Source of the DNA: JAKEHZ01 sp035280505
GTDB taxonomy: Bacteria > Acidobacteriota > Blastocatellia > RBC074
Direction: 5' to 3'
NCBI GenBank assembly: GCA_035280505.1
Contig: DATEFT010000663.1
Location: 1 to 24,806 of the forward strand
Length of the DNA stretch: 24,806 bases
Part shown: positions 14,443 to 22,464 of the stretch, piece by piece
Layout of the letters: every line of letters begins with the position of its first letter
Numbering within the stretch: position 1 is the stretch's first letter
Program-made: the position numbers and the translations under genes
The notes under the pieces: model-generated
Told to the model about the DNA's origin: nothing
Seen by the model: only the letters and a program-made list of their open reading frames with translations
Database searches by the model: none

Positions 14443-15696
14443 TCAACGGTTGGACGGACCCGGCAGGTTCTCGGCCGCAATGTAGTTGGTCATGATCAGA
14501 TCGTTATAATTGGGGTAACGGTTCGCATCGAAGTCGCGCAGAAAGACGGAGATCTGTTGCATGATAGTCGCCGAGCGGTGTCCCTGGAGGCGCGCCGGAT
14601 GCTGGTACCGGGCGGAGACGGAGCGGATCAGGAGGCTCTGCTCGGTGATCGGCAGTTTGCGGACGTTATTGGCGAAATTGATGAAGGCGGTCCCATCGAA
14701 GAGGTACTGTTCGACGTTGGAGGTATAGAAGGCGGTAATCGTCAGGCCGCGTTTTCGCAGGTAGTCGCCGACGGCCGCCAGCGCCTTCTTGCCCGAGAAG
14801 TCTCCGACCACCGGGATGATCAGGTTCTTGCGATGCAGGCCGCGCACGAACTGATAGTCCTCCTCGCCGGCCAGGAAGTTGCCCTGCTTGTTGCGGAGAT
14901 CGGTCTGGACCAGGAGGTCTTTCAAAGTCGGGAAGTCACCGGCCCCCGAACCGTCGATCCTGAACGCAATCGAGAGACCTTCGTTGCGGAAATTCTTGTA
15001 GACGTACTCCAGGCTGGTCTGATCGCGTTCGCTCAACGGGACCCGGAACTCCTCCTGGATCATCTTGCGGATGGTGGCCAGGTTGGAGGCGAAGAGCTGA
15101 TCGTCGGGCAACGACTGACTGAAGAAGAGCGCGAGCTCCTCGATCGAGGCGCCGGGCGCCAGCGTCTTCTCGGTCGGCACCGCCCGGCTCAAGAGCCGGG
15201 CCAGAAATTGGGGGCGCGTCGGCGAGAGGTGAAAGATCGCCTTATACATCAGATGCTGAATGACCGCCTGGCGGCGGATGTCCACGATGAACGCGATCCG
15301 CGGCCGGACCTTGGCGATGTAGGTGAAGTTCTGTTCCGGTCCGACGCCCAGATAGGCTCCGCCCTGGGCGCCGAGTTGCCGCAGCTTGTCGACGATGTGG
15401 AGATAGGAGGTCTCGTTGGAGGTGAAATTGTCGGAGCGGAAATAGCCGCCCTCTTCGGAGAGTTCGGCGATCAGTTGCCCGAACTCGGCCGAAGTCAGGC
15501 CGTCGGCCGGCAGCGCCGGCTTCTCCTGGCCCCACCCCGGCAGGGTTGAGATCAGCAGCAGCCCGGCCAGCCAGGAGACCAATCGCCAACCTCGCCGCTG
15601 CGAGCGGGAGGCCTGAACCCAGGTCCGGGTGGCGGCAGCGTTGAGTATGGAGCGCGTCTTCGATAACGTGCGGGGAGTGCAAGCGATCAATCTCAT
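14443..15696 (-). CDS. Exported or membrane-anchored LIC_10091-like protein of unknown function
   Basis: The 417-residue protein resembles, from memory, the conserved family that includes Leptospira LIC_10091, a protein with a Rossmann/methyltransferase-like fold. Recognisable parts are GGYFRSDNFTSNETSYLHIV (83-102), GGAYLGVGPEQNFTYIAKVRPRIAFIVDIRR (112-142) with a glycine-rich nucleotide-loop-like turn, and a later GDFSGKKALAAVGDYL followed by FYTSNVEQYLF. The N-terminus is odd: about 38 basic residues precede a single hydrophobic segment (40-55) ending GWGQ, either an unusually long signal peptide or an anchor. No internal ATG would shorten it. GGAGAAG lies 5 bases before the start. It stands alone, divergent from the MATE gene. 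Family membership is fairly likely; the function is unknown. Confidence 0.75.
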   Translation of the reverse strand: MRLIACTPRTLSKTRSILNAAATRTWVQASRSQRRGWRLVSWLAGLLLISTLPGWGQEKPALPADGLTSAEFGQLIAELSEEGGYFRSDNFTSNETSYLHIVDKLRQLGAQGGAYLGVGPEQNFTYIAKVRPRIAFIVDIRRQAVIQHLMYKAIFHLSPTRPQFLARLLSRAVPTEKTLAPGASIEELALFFSQSLPDDQLFASNLATIRKMIQEEFRVPLSERDQTSLEYVYKNFRNEGLSIAFRIDGSGAGDFPTLKDLLVQTDLRNKQGNFLAGEEDYQFVRGLHRKNLIIPVVGDFSGKKALAAVGDYLRKRGLTITAFYTSNVEQYLFDGTAFINFANNVRKLPITEQSLLIRSVSARYQHPARLQGHRSATIMQQISVFLRDFDANRYPNYNDLIMTNYIAAENLPGPSNR

Positions 15697-16133
15697 GTTG
15701 GCTTCTCCATCTACGTCTATTCAGCCGGTACCAACCAATACCTGCCGGTAGCAGAATTGTGCTACTCGCGCAGGCAATTAATTCCTCCGGGTTCAGGTTG
15801 TTACGTTATTAGAAATCATGACGAGCTTATACCCGAAGCGATAGCTTGTCTACAGCCTCCTGGTTTTTCAGTTGCTAGATGTGGCCATAATGGGTCCGCA
15901 TCGCGAGGGCGTTCCAACTCCGAACAGATGATGGTGGGAAGCCGCCTCATCCGGCGCCGGCCAAATTGCGAAAGGTCGCGAGATCGGCGGTTCTTCAAAT
16001 CATGAGTGGCCTCTGAGCGGCCCATGAGCGTCTTTGATGGTTGACCCGGTCGCGATGACTGTGGTCTGATGGCATTTATGGTGAAGCCGGTCGTGTGCTC
16101 TCCTGATCTATTAATCGTCGAGTTTGCGAAGAT
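15697..16133. other. Divergent intergenic region with one hairpin
   Basis: This 437-base stretch separates two divergent genes and should hold both promoters, but no clear -35/-10 pair was found. GTAGCA (15748-15753) and TGCTAC (15760-15765) form a stem with a 6-base loop inside an outer CCTGC (15741-15745) / GCAGG (15770-15774) pair. This could be an operator or a leader hairpin of the minus-strand gene. No coding frame looks real. Confidence 0.4.
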
Positions 16134-17582
16134 ATGAAAGAGCCAGTTGAGTTGATTGCGCCGGAGACGGCAAGCGAAACTTTATCACCCAAGGTCTCTT
16201 CCGGTTGGCGAGCGACGCTGCGTGAAGCCATCTTCGGAACCCGACAGGATTTCACTGAGGGCCGCATCGGCCGGGCCATCTTTCTGCTGGCGGTGCCGAT
16301 GATCCTGGAGATGGCGATGGAGTCGCTCTTCGGGATCGTCAACGTCTATTGGGTTTCACACCTGGGGCGGGAAGAGACGGCGGCGGTCGGGATCACCGAA
16401 TCGCTCCTGACGATCGTCTTCACCGTGGCGCTCGGGTTGAGCATGGCGACGACGGCCATGGTGGCGCGCCGGACCGGCGAAAAAGATCCGGATGGCGCGG
16501 CCCGGGTCGCCGAACAATCGATCCTGCTGGGGATTCTGGTGGCGATTCCGATCGCCGTGATCGGCATCTTTTTTCGTGAACGGTTGTTCTGGTTCATGAA
16601 CGCCGAACCGACGGTGAGCCGGGTCGGCGGCGGTTACATGGGCATCATCTTCGGGGCCAATGTCGTGGTCATGCTGCTCTTTCTGATCAACGCGATCTTT
16701 CGCGGGGCGGGGGATGCGGCGATCGCCATGCGGGCGCTCTGGGTCGGCAACATCATCAACCTGATTTTGGATCCGTGCCTGATCTTCGGATTGGGGCCGT
16801 TTCCGGAGTTGGGAGTCACCGGGTCCGCCATCGCCACCACGATCGGACGCAGTTGCGGCGTGATCTATCAATTCAGCCGGTTGTTCGGCGGGCACAGCCG
16901 GGTCCCGGTTCGCTGGAGCCGGATGCGGCCGGACTTCGTCCTCATGAAGTCGCTGCTGCGAATCTCGCTCGGCGGGATGTTTCAATATCTGGTCGCGACT
17001 GCCGCCTGGATGCTGTTGATGAGCGTCGTCGGAAAGTTCGGGAGCGCGGCGCAGGCCGGTTATACCGTCGCGCTGCGGATCATCATCGTCGCGATTCTGC
17101 CGTCCTGGGGCATGAGCAACGCGGCCGCCACCCTGGTCGGACAGAACCTGGGGGCGCAGAAACCCGCGCGCGCCGAGAAGTCGGTCTGGTTGGCGGCCCA
17201 CAGCAATGCCGTCTTCCTGGCGTTGGTGGCGGCGGTCTTCATCCTGCTCTCCGAATCTCTGATCGGCATCTTCACCGACGATCCGACGGTGATCCCGTTC
17301 GGGGTCCACGCGCTGCGCTATATCAGTTACGGCTATGTCTTCTACGCCTACGGAATGGTGGTCATTCAGTCGTTCAATGGCGCGGGCGACACCTATACTC
17401 CGACCATCATCAATCTCGTCTGTTTCTGGTTGCTGCAGATCCCGCTGGCCTACACGCTGGCGCTCTGGGTCGGCATGGGAGCGAAGGGGGTCTTCCTGGC
17501 GATTACGATCGCCGAATCGGTGCTGGCGATCGTGGCCATCCAATTGTTCCGGCGCGGCAAATGGAAGCAGCGGAAGGTTTGA
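16134..17582 (+). CDS. MATE family efflux transporter
   Basis: This is a 482-residue polytopic inner-membrane protein of the multidrug and toxin extrusion family, which exports cationic compounds in exchange for Na+ or H+. After a hydrophilic N-terminus of about 45 residues come roughly twelve membrane segments in two homologous halves. The first half opens with LLAVPMILEMAMESLFGIVNVYWVSHLG and contains NAIFRGAGDAAIAM and LDPCLIFGLGPFPELGVTGSAIAT, all typical of MATE proteins. The second half repeats the pattern with SFNGAGDTYTPTIINL near residue 415. The length is normal. The ribosome binding site is weak. No drug-resistance regulator is adjacent, so the substrate is unknown. Confidence 0.95.
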   Translation: MKEPVELIAPETASETLSPKVSSGWRATLREAIFGTRQDFTEGRIGRAIFLLAVPMILEMAMESLFGIVNVYWVSHLGREETAAVGITESLLTIVFTVALGLSMATTAMVARRTGEKDPDGAARVAEQSILLGILVAIPIAVIGIFFRERLFWFMNAEPTVSRVGGGYMGIIFGANVVVMLLFLINAIFRGAGDAAIAMRALWVGNIINLILDPCLIFGLGPFPELGVTGSAIATTIGRSCGVIYQFSRLFGGHSRVPVRWSRMRPDFVLMKSLLRISLGGMFQYLVATAAWMLLMSVVGKFGSAAQAGYTVALRIIIVAILPSWGMSNAAATLVGQNLGAQKPARAEKSVWLAAHSNAVFLALVAAVFILLSESLIGIFTDDPTVIPFGVHALRYISYGYVFYAYGMVVIQSFNGAGDTYTPTIINLVCFWLLQIPLAYTLALWVGMGAKGVFLAITIAESVLAIVAIQLFRRGKWKQRKV

Positions 17583-17637
17583 GGCGCGGCTGAGTGGTTG
17601 TTGATCGATAATCGATGAGATCCGTGAGACCAAAAGC

Positions 17638-17756
17638 TCAGGGCAGGACACTAAAATTCGATTAGGTCCTGCCCTGAAATCTTCAGAGTGATCTGTAACC
17701 CCTAACATCTCACTCTAAACATAAGCGAACTGAACTTTATCGGTTCGCCCGCTTAT
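17638..17756 (+). terminator. Hairpin cluster after the MATE gene
   Basis: TCAGGGCAGGAC (17638-17649) pairs perfectly with GTCCTGCCCTGA (17666-17677), and inner CTAA/TTAG pairs lengthen the stem. AGAGTGA (17685-17691) with TCACTCT (17710-17716) and ATAAGCG (17721-17727) with CGCTTAT (17750-17756) form two more stems. The first is strong and lies 56 bases after the stop. None is followed by a T-run. The rest of the 344-base gap (17583-17926) shows no gene and no clear promoter. Confidence 0.6.
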
Positions 17757-17926
17757 CGACGGAACCGGAATCCCCACGATCTAGTCCCGTCCTTAATGCT
17801 CTCTCCGAGTCTGACTGACACAGCTATCAGACCTGGCCAAAATACTAAGTTTGTTAGATGTGAGCTATACGTAGTTCTACGTGATTTGAAAGCCTGGGCG
17901 TTCAATTTTTTTATTTCAATCAACGT

Positions 17927-18655
17927 ATGGAGAATGGGATCTTTCTCACGGCCGAATGGCGATATCTGGCCATGCTCAACTATCAGGTTGATCCCTTAGT
18001 CCTCAGGGCCTATGTCCCTTCCGGCACGGAACTTGATCAATGGGGCGGTCGAACCTATGTGAGCCTGGTCGGGTTTCTCTTTCTCAAAACCCGCGTCTTG
18101 GGACTGCGAATTCCGTTTCATGAGAACTTCGAGGAGATCAATCTGCGGTTCTATGTTCGGCGTCGGAGCCGGGAGGGCTGGCGGCGCGGCGTCGTCTTCA
18201 TTCGAGAGATCGTGCCGCGACCGGCGATCGCGGCCGCGGCCCGGGTCCTCTACCATGAAAATTACGCGGCGCGACCCATGAGCCATCGGATCGAGATGGA
18301 AGCGGGCCGTTTGTCGGCCGAGGGCCGGGTCGAATATGCCTGGCGCGAGGGCCGCGCCTGGAATCGATTGAGTCTCAAGAGCAGCGGCGATCCCCAGCCC
18401 CTGGAGGCGGGCTCCGAACCGGAGTTCATTACCGAGCACTATTGGGGCTATTCGGCGCAACGCGACGGCGGATGTGTCGAGTACCGGGTCGAGCATCCGT
18501 CCTGGCGAGTCTGGGGGGCGAGCGAGGCCGTCTTCGAGGGCGATCTCGAACGAGCCTATGGCCCGACCTTCGCCGAGGTCTTGCGGGTCCCGCCGGTATC
18601 GGCCTTCCTCGCGGAAGGTTCCCCGGTCATCGTCCGCCGAGGGATCAGAATCTGA
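17927..18655 (+). CDS. YqjF family (DUF2071) protein
   Basis: This 242-residue soluble protein belongs to the YqjF/DUF2071 family. It opens with the family pattern FLTAEWRYLAMLNYQVDP followed by LVPSGTELDQWGGRTYVSLVGF-like residues (here YVPSGTELD and GGRTYVSLVGFLF). NLRFYVRR (about 65-72), FIREIVPR and EHYWGYSAQRDGGCVEYRVEHP (about 165-186) follow. As I recall, the fold is related to acetoacetate decarboxylase; no reaction is established, and no signal peptide or membrane segment is visible. The start codon has no obvious Shine-Dalgarno but gives the expected N-terminus. The stop is followed at once by a family B hairpin. Confidence 0.88.
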   Translation: MENGIFLTAEWRYLAMLNYQVDPLVLRAYVPSGTELDQWGGRTYVSLVGFLFLKTRVLGLRIPFHENFEEINLRFYVRRRSREGWRRGVVFIREIVPRPAIAAAARVLYHENYAARPMSHRIEMEAGRLSAEGRVEYAWREGRAWNRLSLKSSGDPQPLEAGSEPEFITEHYWGYSAQRDGGCVEYRVEHPSWRVWGASEAVFEGDLERAYGPTFAEVLRVPPVSAFLAEGSPVIVRRGIRI

Positions 18656-18658
18656 ACG

Positions 18659-18714
18659 AACCGCGAAAGACGCGAAAGACGCGAAAGTTCGACGATTTCG
18701 CGTCTTTCGCGGTT
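18659..18714. repeat. Family B (9-bp period) inverted repeat
   Basis: A 19-base arm beginning AACCGCGAAAGACGCG (18659-18677) is perfectly complementary to 18696-18714. The 18-base loop includes a third CGCGAAAGA-type unit. The element begins 3 bases after the stop of the DUF2071 gene and ends 44 bases before the next start, so it may end the first transcript or act as a leader hairpin of the second. Read in frame it gives spurious AKDAKDAK peptides. Confidence 0.85.
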
Positions 18715-18758
18715 TGCATCTCGAATTCCAAAGAACTTAATTTCCAAAGTATTGAGTT

Positions 18759-21476
18759 ATGACAGTCCAGAACTCGAGCTTCAATGCTCTCCAGAATTTT
18801 TCTCGCGATGTGCTCTTGCGTGACGGCGCGGTCTTGAGAATGCGCGCGCTGCAACGGACGGATCGCGAAGCCCTGATCGCGCTCTTTCACCGGTGCTCTC
18901 CGGAGACGCGCCGCTACCGATTCTTGCGAATGATCACCTCGCTGCCGAACTCGCTGCTCGACGACCTGGTGGCGGTCGACGGAGTGCATCACGTGGCGCT
19001 GGTGGTGACCCGGGGCGAAGAACGCGAAGAACTGATCGTGGCCGTCGGTCGTTATGTGGCCGATGATGCGGAGCGTCCGAGCGTGGCGGAGGTCTCCTTT
19101 CTGGTCGAAGACTCCATGCAGCGGCGCGGCCTCGGGACGATTCTGCTCGACACCCTGGCCGAGATCGCCCGCACCCATCAGATCACCCGGTTCACGGCCG
19201 ATGTTCTGGCCGACAATCGCCTCATGCTCTCGGTCTTTCGCAAGGCCGGTTATGCGCTCTCTTCGAACATCAGCTATGGCGTGACACAGGTCGAATTCCC
19301 GATTTTGCGCAGCGAGATCGCGGAGGCCAGGCGGGAAGCCCAGGAGGCGGAAGCCGAACGAGCGTCGTTGGCGGCCATCTTCGCGCCGAAGGTGGTGGCC
19401 GTGATCGGGGCCGGTCGTGACCCGGCCTCGGTCGGCGGCGCGCTGTTCCGCAATCTGCTGCGCTGGGACTACACCGGCACTCTCTATCCGGTCAACCCGG
19501 CGGCCACCTCGATCGCGGGCGTGCGCGCCTATGCCGGCATCGCCGACCTGCCGGAGACGCCGGAACTGGCCTTCATCTCGGTTCCCGCCGCCCACGTGCT
19601 GGAGGTGGCGCGGCACTGCGCGGCCGTGAAGGTGCGGGCCCTGTGCGTGATCTCGGCCGGGTTTGCCGAGACCGGCGAGGAGGGCCGCGCGGCCCAGGTC
19701 GAACTGCTCAAGATCTGCCGGGCTTCGGGCATGCGCCTGATCGGACCCAACTGCATGGGGCTGGTCAACACGGCGGCCGGAGTGCGATTGCTGGGGACCT
19801 TCGTTCCGGTTCAGCCGCCCGGAGGCAACCTCGCGATGAGTTCCCAATCGGGCGCCCTGGGATTGGCGTTGATGGCGCAAGCGGGGCAGTTGGATCTGGG
19901 AATCTCATCGTTTATCAGCACCGGCAACAAAGCGGATGTCTCCGGCAACGACCTCCTGCAGTATTGGGAGAGCGACGAGGCGACGGATGTGATCCTGCTC
20001 TATCTGGAGAGCTTCGGAAATCCTCGACGGTTCGCTCGAATCGCGCGGCGCGTCTCGAGAGCCAAGCCGATCGTCGCCGTCAAATCGGGCCGCACGGCGG
20101 CCGGCGCGCGGGCGGCCTCGAGCCATACCGCGGCGCTGGCCAACTCCGATCGCGCCGTGGAGGCGCTCTTCGCGCAGACCGGAATCATCCGGGTCGATAC
20201 CCTGGCTCAATTCTTCTCCACGGCCCGATTGCTGGCCTCGCAGCCGCTCCCTCAGGGGAAGCGGCTGGGCATTCTGACCAATGGCGGCGGGCCGGGGATC
20301 ATTGCGGTGGATGCGGCGGTCGCCGCCGGACTGGAGGTCTCCGGGTTGAGCGAGGCCGTGCAGCAGCGGTTGCGCGAAGTCTTGCCGCGGGCCGCCTCGG
20401 TCAACAACCCGATCGATATCATCGCCAACAGCGGTCCGCGGGAGTATCGGGCCTGCCTCGAGATCCTGTGCGATGCGGGGGAACTGGATGCGCTGATGGT
20501 CATCTTCATCCCGCCGCTGGCGACGCCGACCCGAGAGGTGGCGCAGGTCTTGAGCGAGGTGCTGGCGGAACGCCCGAATCTGCGGATTCCGATCGCCGCC
20601 GTCTTCTTCGATCCGCATTCCAACGTGGTCTCAATCCCGATCGGCGACCCGGAGGAGGGCCGGCCGAAACGCTCGGTCCCGGTCTACACTTTTCCCGAGG
20701 GGGCGGCCGCCGCTCTGGGAGCGGCCGCGCGGTACGGCACCTGGCGAGCCGCGCCGCCCGGCAACCTGGCCGAAGTTCCGATCGACCGCGAGGCGATCGA
20801 TCGAGTCCTGGCCGCCGGTTCTGAAGGTTGGTTGTCACAGGCTGCGGTCGCCTCGCTGCTGGGAGCGGCCGGCATCGAGATCCTGGCCCCCCGCACGGTC
20901 CGGTCGGCGGCGGAGGCTCAGCGGGCCGCGGAAGCGATCGACGCTCCGGTGGCCATCAAGGTGCAGGAACCGGCCGTCCTGCATAAGGCGGATGTCGGCG
21001 GCGTGATCCTCAACGTGGCTCCGGCGGAGGCCGCGAAGGCCTATCGGCAACTGGAGGCGCAACTGCAGGCTCATCACATCCGGCTCTCGGCCGCGAGCGT
21101 CATGCCGATGGTCAAGCCGGGAGTCGAGGTCCTCGCCGGAGTCACCCACGACCCGGTCTTCGGACCGCTGGTCGCCTTCGGTTCGGGAGGCTACCTGGTG
21201 GAGCTCTTCGATGACGTGGTCTTTCGCGTCTTGCCGCTGACCGATCGGGATGTCTCGGAGATGATTCGCTCGACCCGCGCCTATCACCTGTTGCAGGGCT
21301 ACCGCGGTTCACCGGCGGCCGACCTGGCGGCGGTGGAACGGCTCTTGTCGCAACTGGGCGCGCTGGCCGAAGCCGTTCCGCAGATCGCGGAGGTCGATCT
21401 CAATCCGGTGATCGTTCATCCGCAGGGCGAGGGCATCTCGCTGATCGATACGCGCATCCGGTTGGCGGCGGTCTGA
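18759..21476 (+). CDS. GNAT acetyltransferase fused to ADP-forming acyl-CoA synthetase domains (type II Pat-like)
   Basis: This is a 905-residue cytoplasmic fusion. The N-terminal GNAT domain (about 15-180) has a candidate catalytic glutamate at E111 (AEVSFLVED) and the acetyl-CoA loop QRRGLGT (121-127). Next come a CoA-binding Rossmann domain (about 205-300, VVAVIGAGRDPASVGG), succinyl-CoA-ligase-like domains (about 350-640, with SSQSGALGLA and TNGGGPGIIAVDAA) and an ATP-grasp domain (about 685-900, K734, HKADVGG 742-748, EVDLNPV). GNAT before synthetase is the type II order; Salmonella Pat has the reverse. The histidine that is phosphorylated in true ADP-forming acetyl-CoA synthetases appears to be retained as H456 in AASSHT, whereas Salmonella Pat is reported to lack it. 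The protein could therefore be a lysine acetyltransferase, an active synthetase, or both. It converges on the next gene with only 7 bases between stops. Confidence 0.92.
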   Translation: MTVQNSSFNALQNFSRDVLLRDGAVLRMRALQRTDREALIALFHRCSPETRRYRFLRMITSLPNSLLDDLVAVDGVHHVALVVTRGEEREELIVAVGRYVADDAERPSVAEVSFLVEDSMQRRGLGTILLDTLAEIARTHQITRFTADVLADNRLMLSVFRKAGYALSSNISYGVTQVEFPILRSEIAEARREAQEAEAERASLAAIFAPKVVAVIGAGRDPASVGGALFRNLLRWDYTGTLYPVNPAATSIAGVRAYAGIADLPETPELAFISVPAAHVLEVARHCAAVKVRALCVISAGFAETGEEGRAAQVELLKICRASGMRLIGPNCMGLVNTAAGVRLLGTFVPVQPPGGNLAMSSQSGALGLALMAQAGQLDLGISSFISTGNKADVSGNDLLQYWESDEATDVILLYLESFGNPRRFARIARRVSRAKPIVAVKSGRTAAGARAASSHTAALANSDRAVEALFAQTGIIRVDTLAQFFSTARLLASQPLPQGKRLGILTNGGGPGIIAVDAAVAAGLEVSGLSEAVQQRLREVLPRAASVNNPIDIIANSGPREYRACLEILCDAGELDALMVIFIPPLATPTREVAQVLSEVLAERPNLRIPIAAVFFDPHSNVVSIPIGDPEEGRPKRSVPVYTFPEGAAAALGAAARYGTWRAAPPGNLAEVPIDREAIDRVLAAGSEGWLSQAAVASLLGAAGIEILAPRTVRSAAEAQRAAEAIDAPVAIKVQEPAVLHKADVGGVILNVAPAEAAKAYRQLEAQLQAHHIRLSAASVMPMVKPGVEVLAGVTHDPVFGPLVAFGSGGYLVELFDDVVFRVLPLTDRDVSEMIRSTRAYHLLQGYRGSPAADLAAVERLLSQLGALAEAVPQIAEVDLNPVIVHPQGEGISLIDTRIRLAAV

Positions 21477-21483
21477 AGCGGGA

Positions 21484-22251
21484 TCATTCCCCGAAGACCC
21501 AACTCTGCCTCGGCGCCCGTCTCAGGTCGAATTGCTGCACCGCATACTTGTCGATATGCGCCATGGCCTCTTCGACGGAGTCCGTGACCATCAACAGATC
21601 CAGATCGGCGCTGTTGATGGTCCCCGCGCTCACCATGCTCTTCAGAAAATCGATCATCGGCTCGTAGTAGTCGCGGCCCATCAGGACGACCGGAAAGTGC
21701 TTGATCTTTTTGGTCTGAATCAGGGTCAACGATTCGAAGAGCTCATCCATGGTTCCGAGCCCGCCGGGCAGCACGACGAAGGCGTAGGAATATTTGATCA
21801 ACATTGTCTTCCGCACGAAGAAGTAGCGGAACTCCAGCATGTCATCCAGGTACGGATTGGGATCTTGCTCGAAGGGCAACGTGATGTTGCAGCCGATGGA
21901 GCGGCCGCCGGCCTCCCTCGCGCCGCGGTTGGCGGCCTCCATAATGCCCGGACCGCCGCCGGTCATGACCGTAAACCCCATCCGGCTGAGAGCGGCGCCG
22001 ACGTGCGTCGCCAACTCGTAATAGGGATGGTCCTCTTTAAAGCGCGCCGAGCCGAAGACCGTCACGCACGGGCCGACGAAGTGCAGTTTGCGAAATCCAT
22101 TAAAGAACTCGCGAAAGATCCGCAGCAGCATCCACAATTCCCAGCGGCGCGGTTGCGGACCCGCCAGGAAATGTTGCTCGTTGCCGTTGGGACCATTGGT
22201 TGGGACTGGTTTCTCCGGCTTCGGAGGTAATGATTCGATTTTAGCTGGCAT
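21484..22251 (-). CDS. LOG-family (TIGR00730) Rossmann-fold protein
   Basis: This 255-residue protein belongs to the LOG/YgdH-like family, once annotated as lysine decarboxylases. Characterised members are nucleoside 5'-monophosphate phosphoribohydrolases, including cytokinin-activating enzymes. The core shows VTVFGSARF (63-71), the signature GGGPGIMEAANRGA (98-111), the basic residues R147/K148 in FVRKTM, and PGGLGTMDE (162-170), which carries the catalytic-site motif PGGxGTxxE. A hydrophilic, proline-rich N-terminal extension of about 35 residues precedes the core. The start ATG has only a weak upstream AAAG. The neighbours do not suggest a pathway. The gene is convergent with the acyl-CoA synthetase fusion and has no room for a terminator between them. 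Confidence 0.93.
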   Translation of the reverse strand: MPAKIESLPPKPEKPVPTNGPNGNEQHFLAGPQPRRWELWMLLRIFREFFNGFRKLHFVGPCVTVFGSARFKEDHPYYELATHVGAALSRMGFTVMTGGGPGIMEAANRGAREAGGRSIGCNITLPFEQDPNPYLDDMLEFRYFFVRKTMLIKYSYAFVVLPGGLGTMDELFESLTLIQTKKIKHFPVVLMGRDYYEPMIDFLKSMVSAGTINSADLDLLMVTDSVEEAMAHIDKYAVQQFDLRRAPRQSWVFGE

Positions 22252-22412
22252 CTTTAATTCTAATTCCTATCTCTATCCTGTCTCACGCGGAATCTCGGGT
22301 CTCGCGTGAGCCTATAATTAATAACCGATTTCAAGTTAGAGCGCGATAGGTATTTCGAGCGGGAATTGACCGGAGTAGGACTCTTCCTGTACTTTCAGGG
22401 TCTATTTTCTTC

Positions 22413-22440
22413 AACCACGAAATCCGCGAAAGATGCGAAA
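22413..22440. repeat. Family B (9-bp period) single arm
   Basis: AACCACGAAATCCG followed by CGAAAGATG and CGAAA gives about three 9-base units like the arms of the complete family B hairpins, but no complementary arm follows. It lies 13 bases before the Shine-Dalgarno of the M20 gene. It looks like a half-deleted or newly forming element. Confidence 0.55.
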
Positions 22441-22464
22441 TCGAATAGTTTCAGGAGGACAATG

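Noticed and set aside
16356..17708. 450-codon open frame on the minus strand opposite the MATE gene
   Set aside because: It has His/Asp/Arg-rich low-information sequence typical of antisense frames, and the MATE gene explains the region fully.
18442..18762. Small frames containing KDAKDAK-like peptides (also 5132-5374 minus)
   Set aside because: The peptides are translations of the 9-base repeats and overlap real genes.
18645..19880. 411-codon minus-strand frame opposite the GNAT-synthetase gene (also 19643-20824 plus)
   Set aside because: These are shadows of the 905-residue gene and begin or end in repeat sequence.
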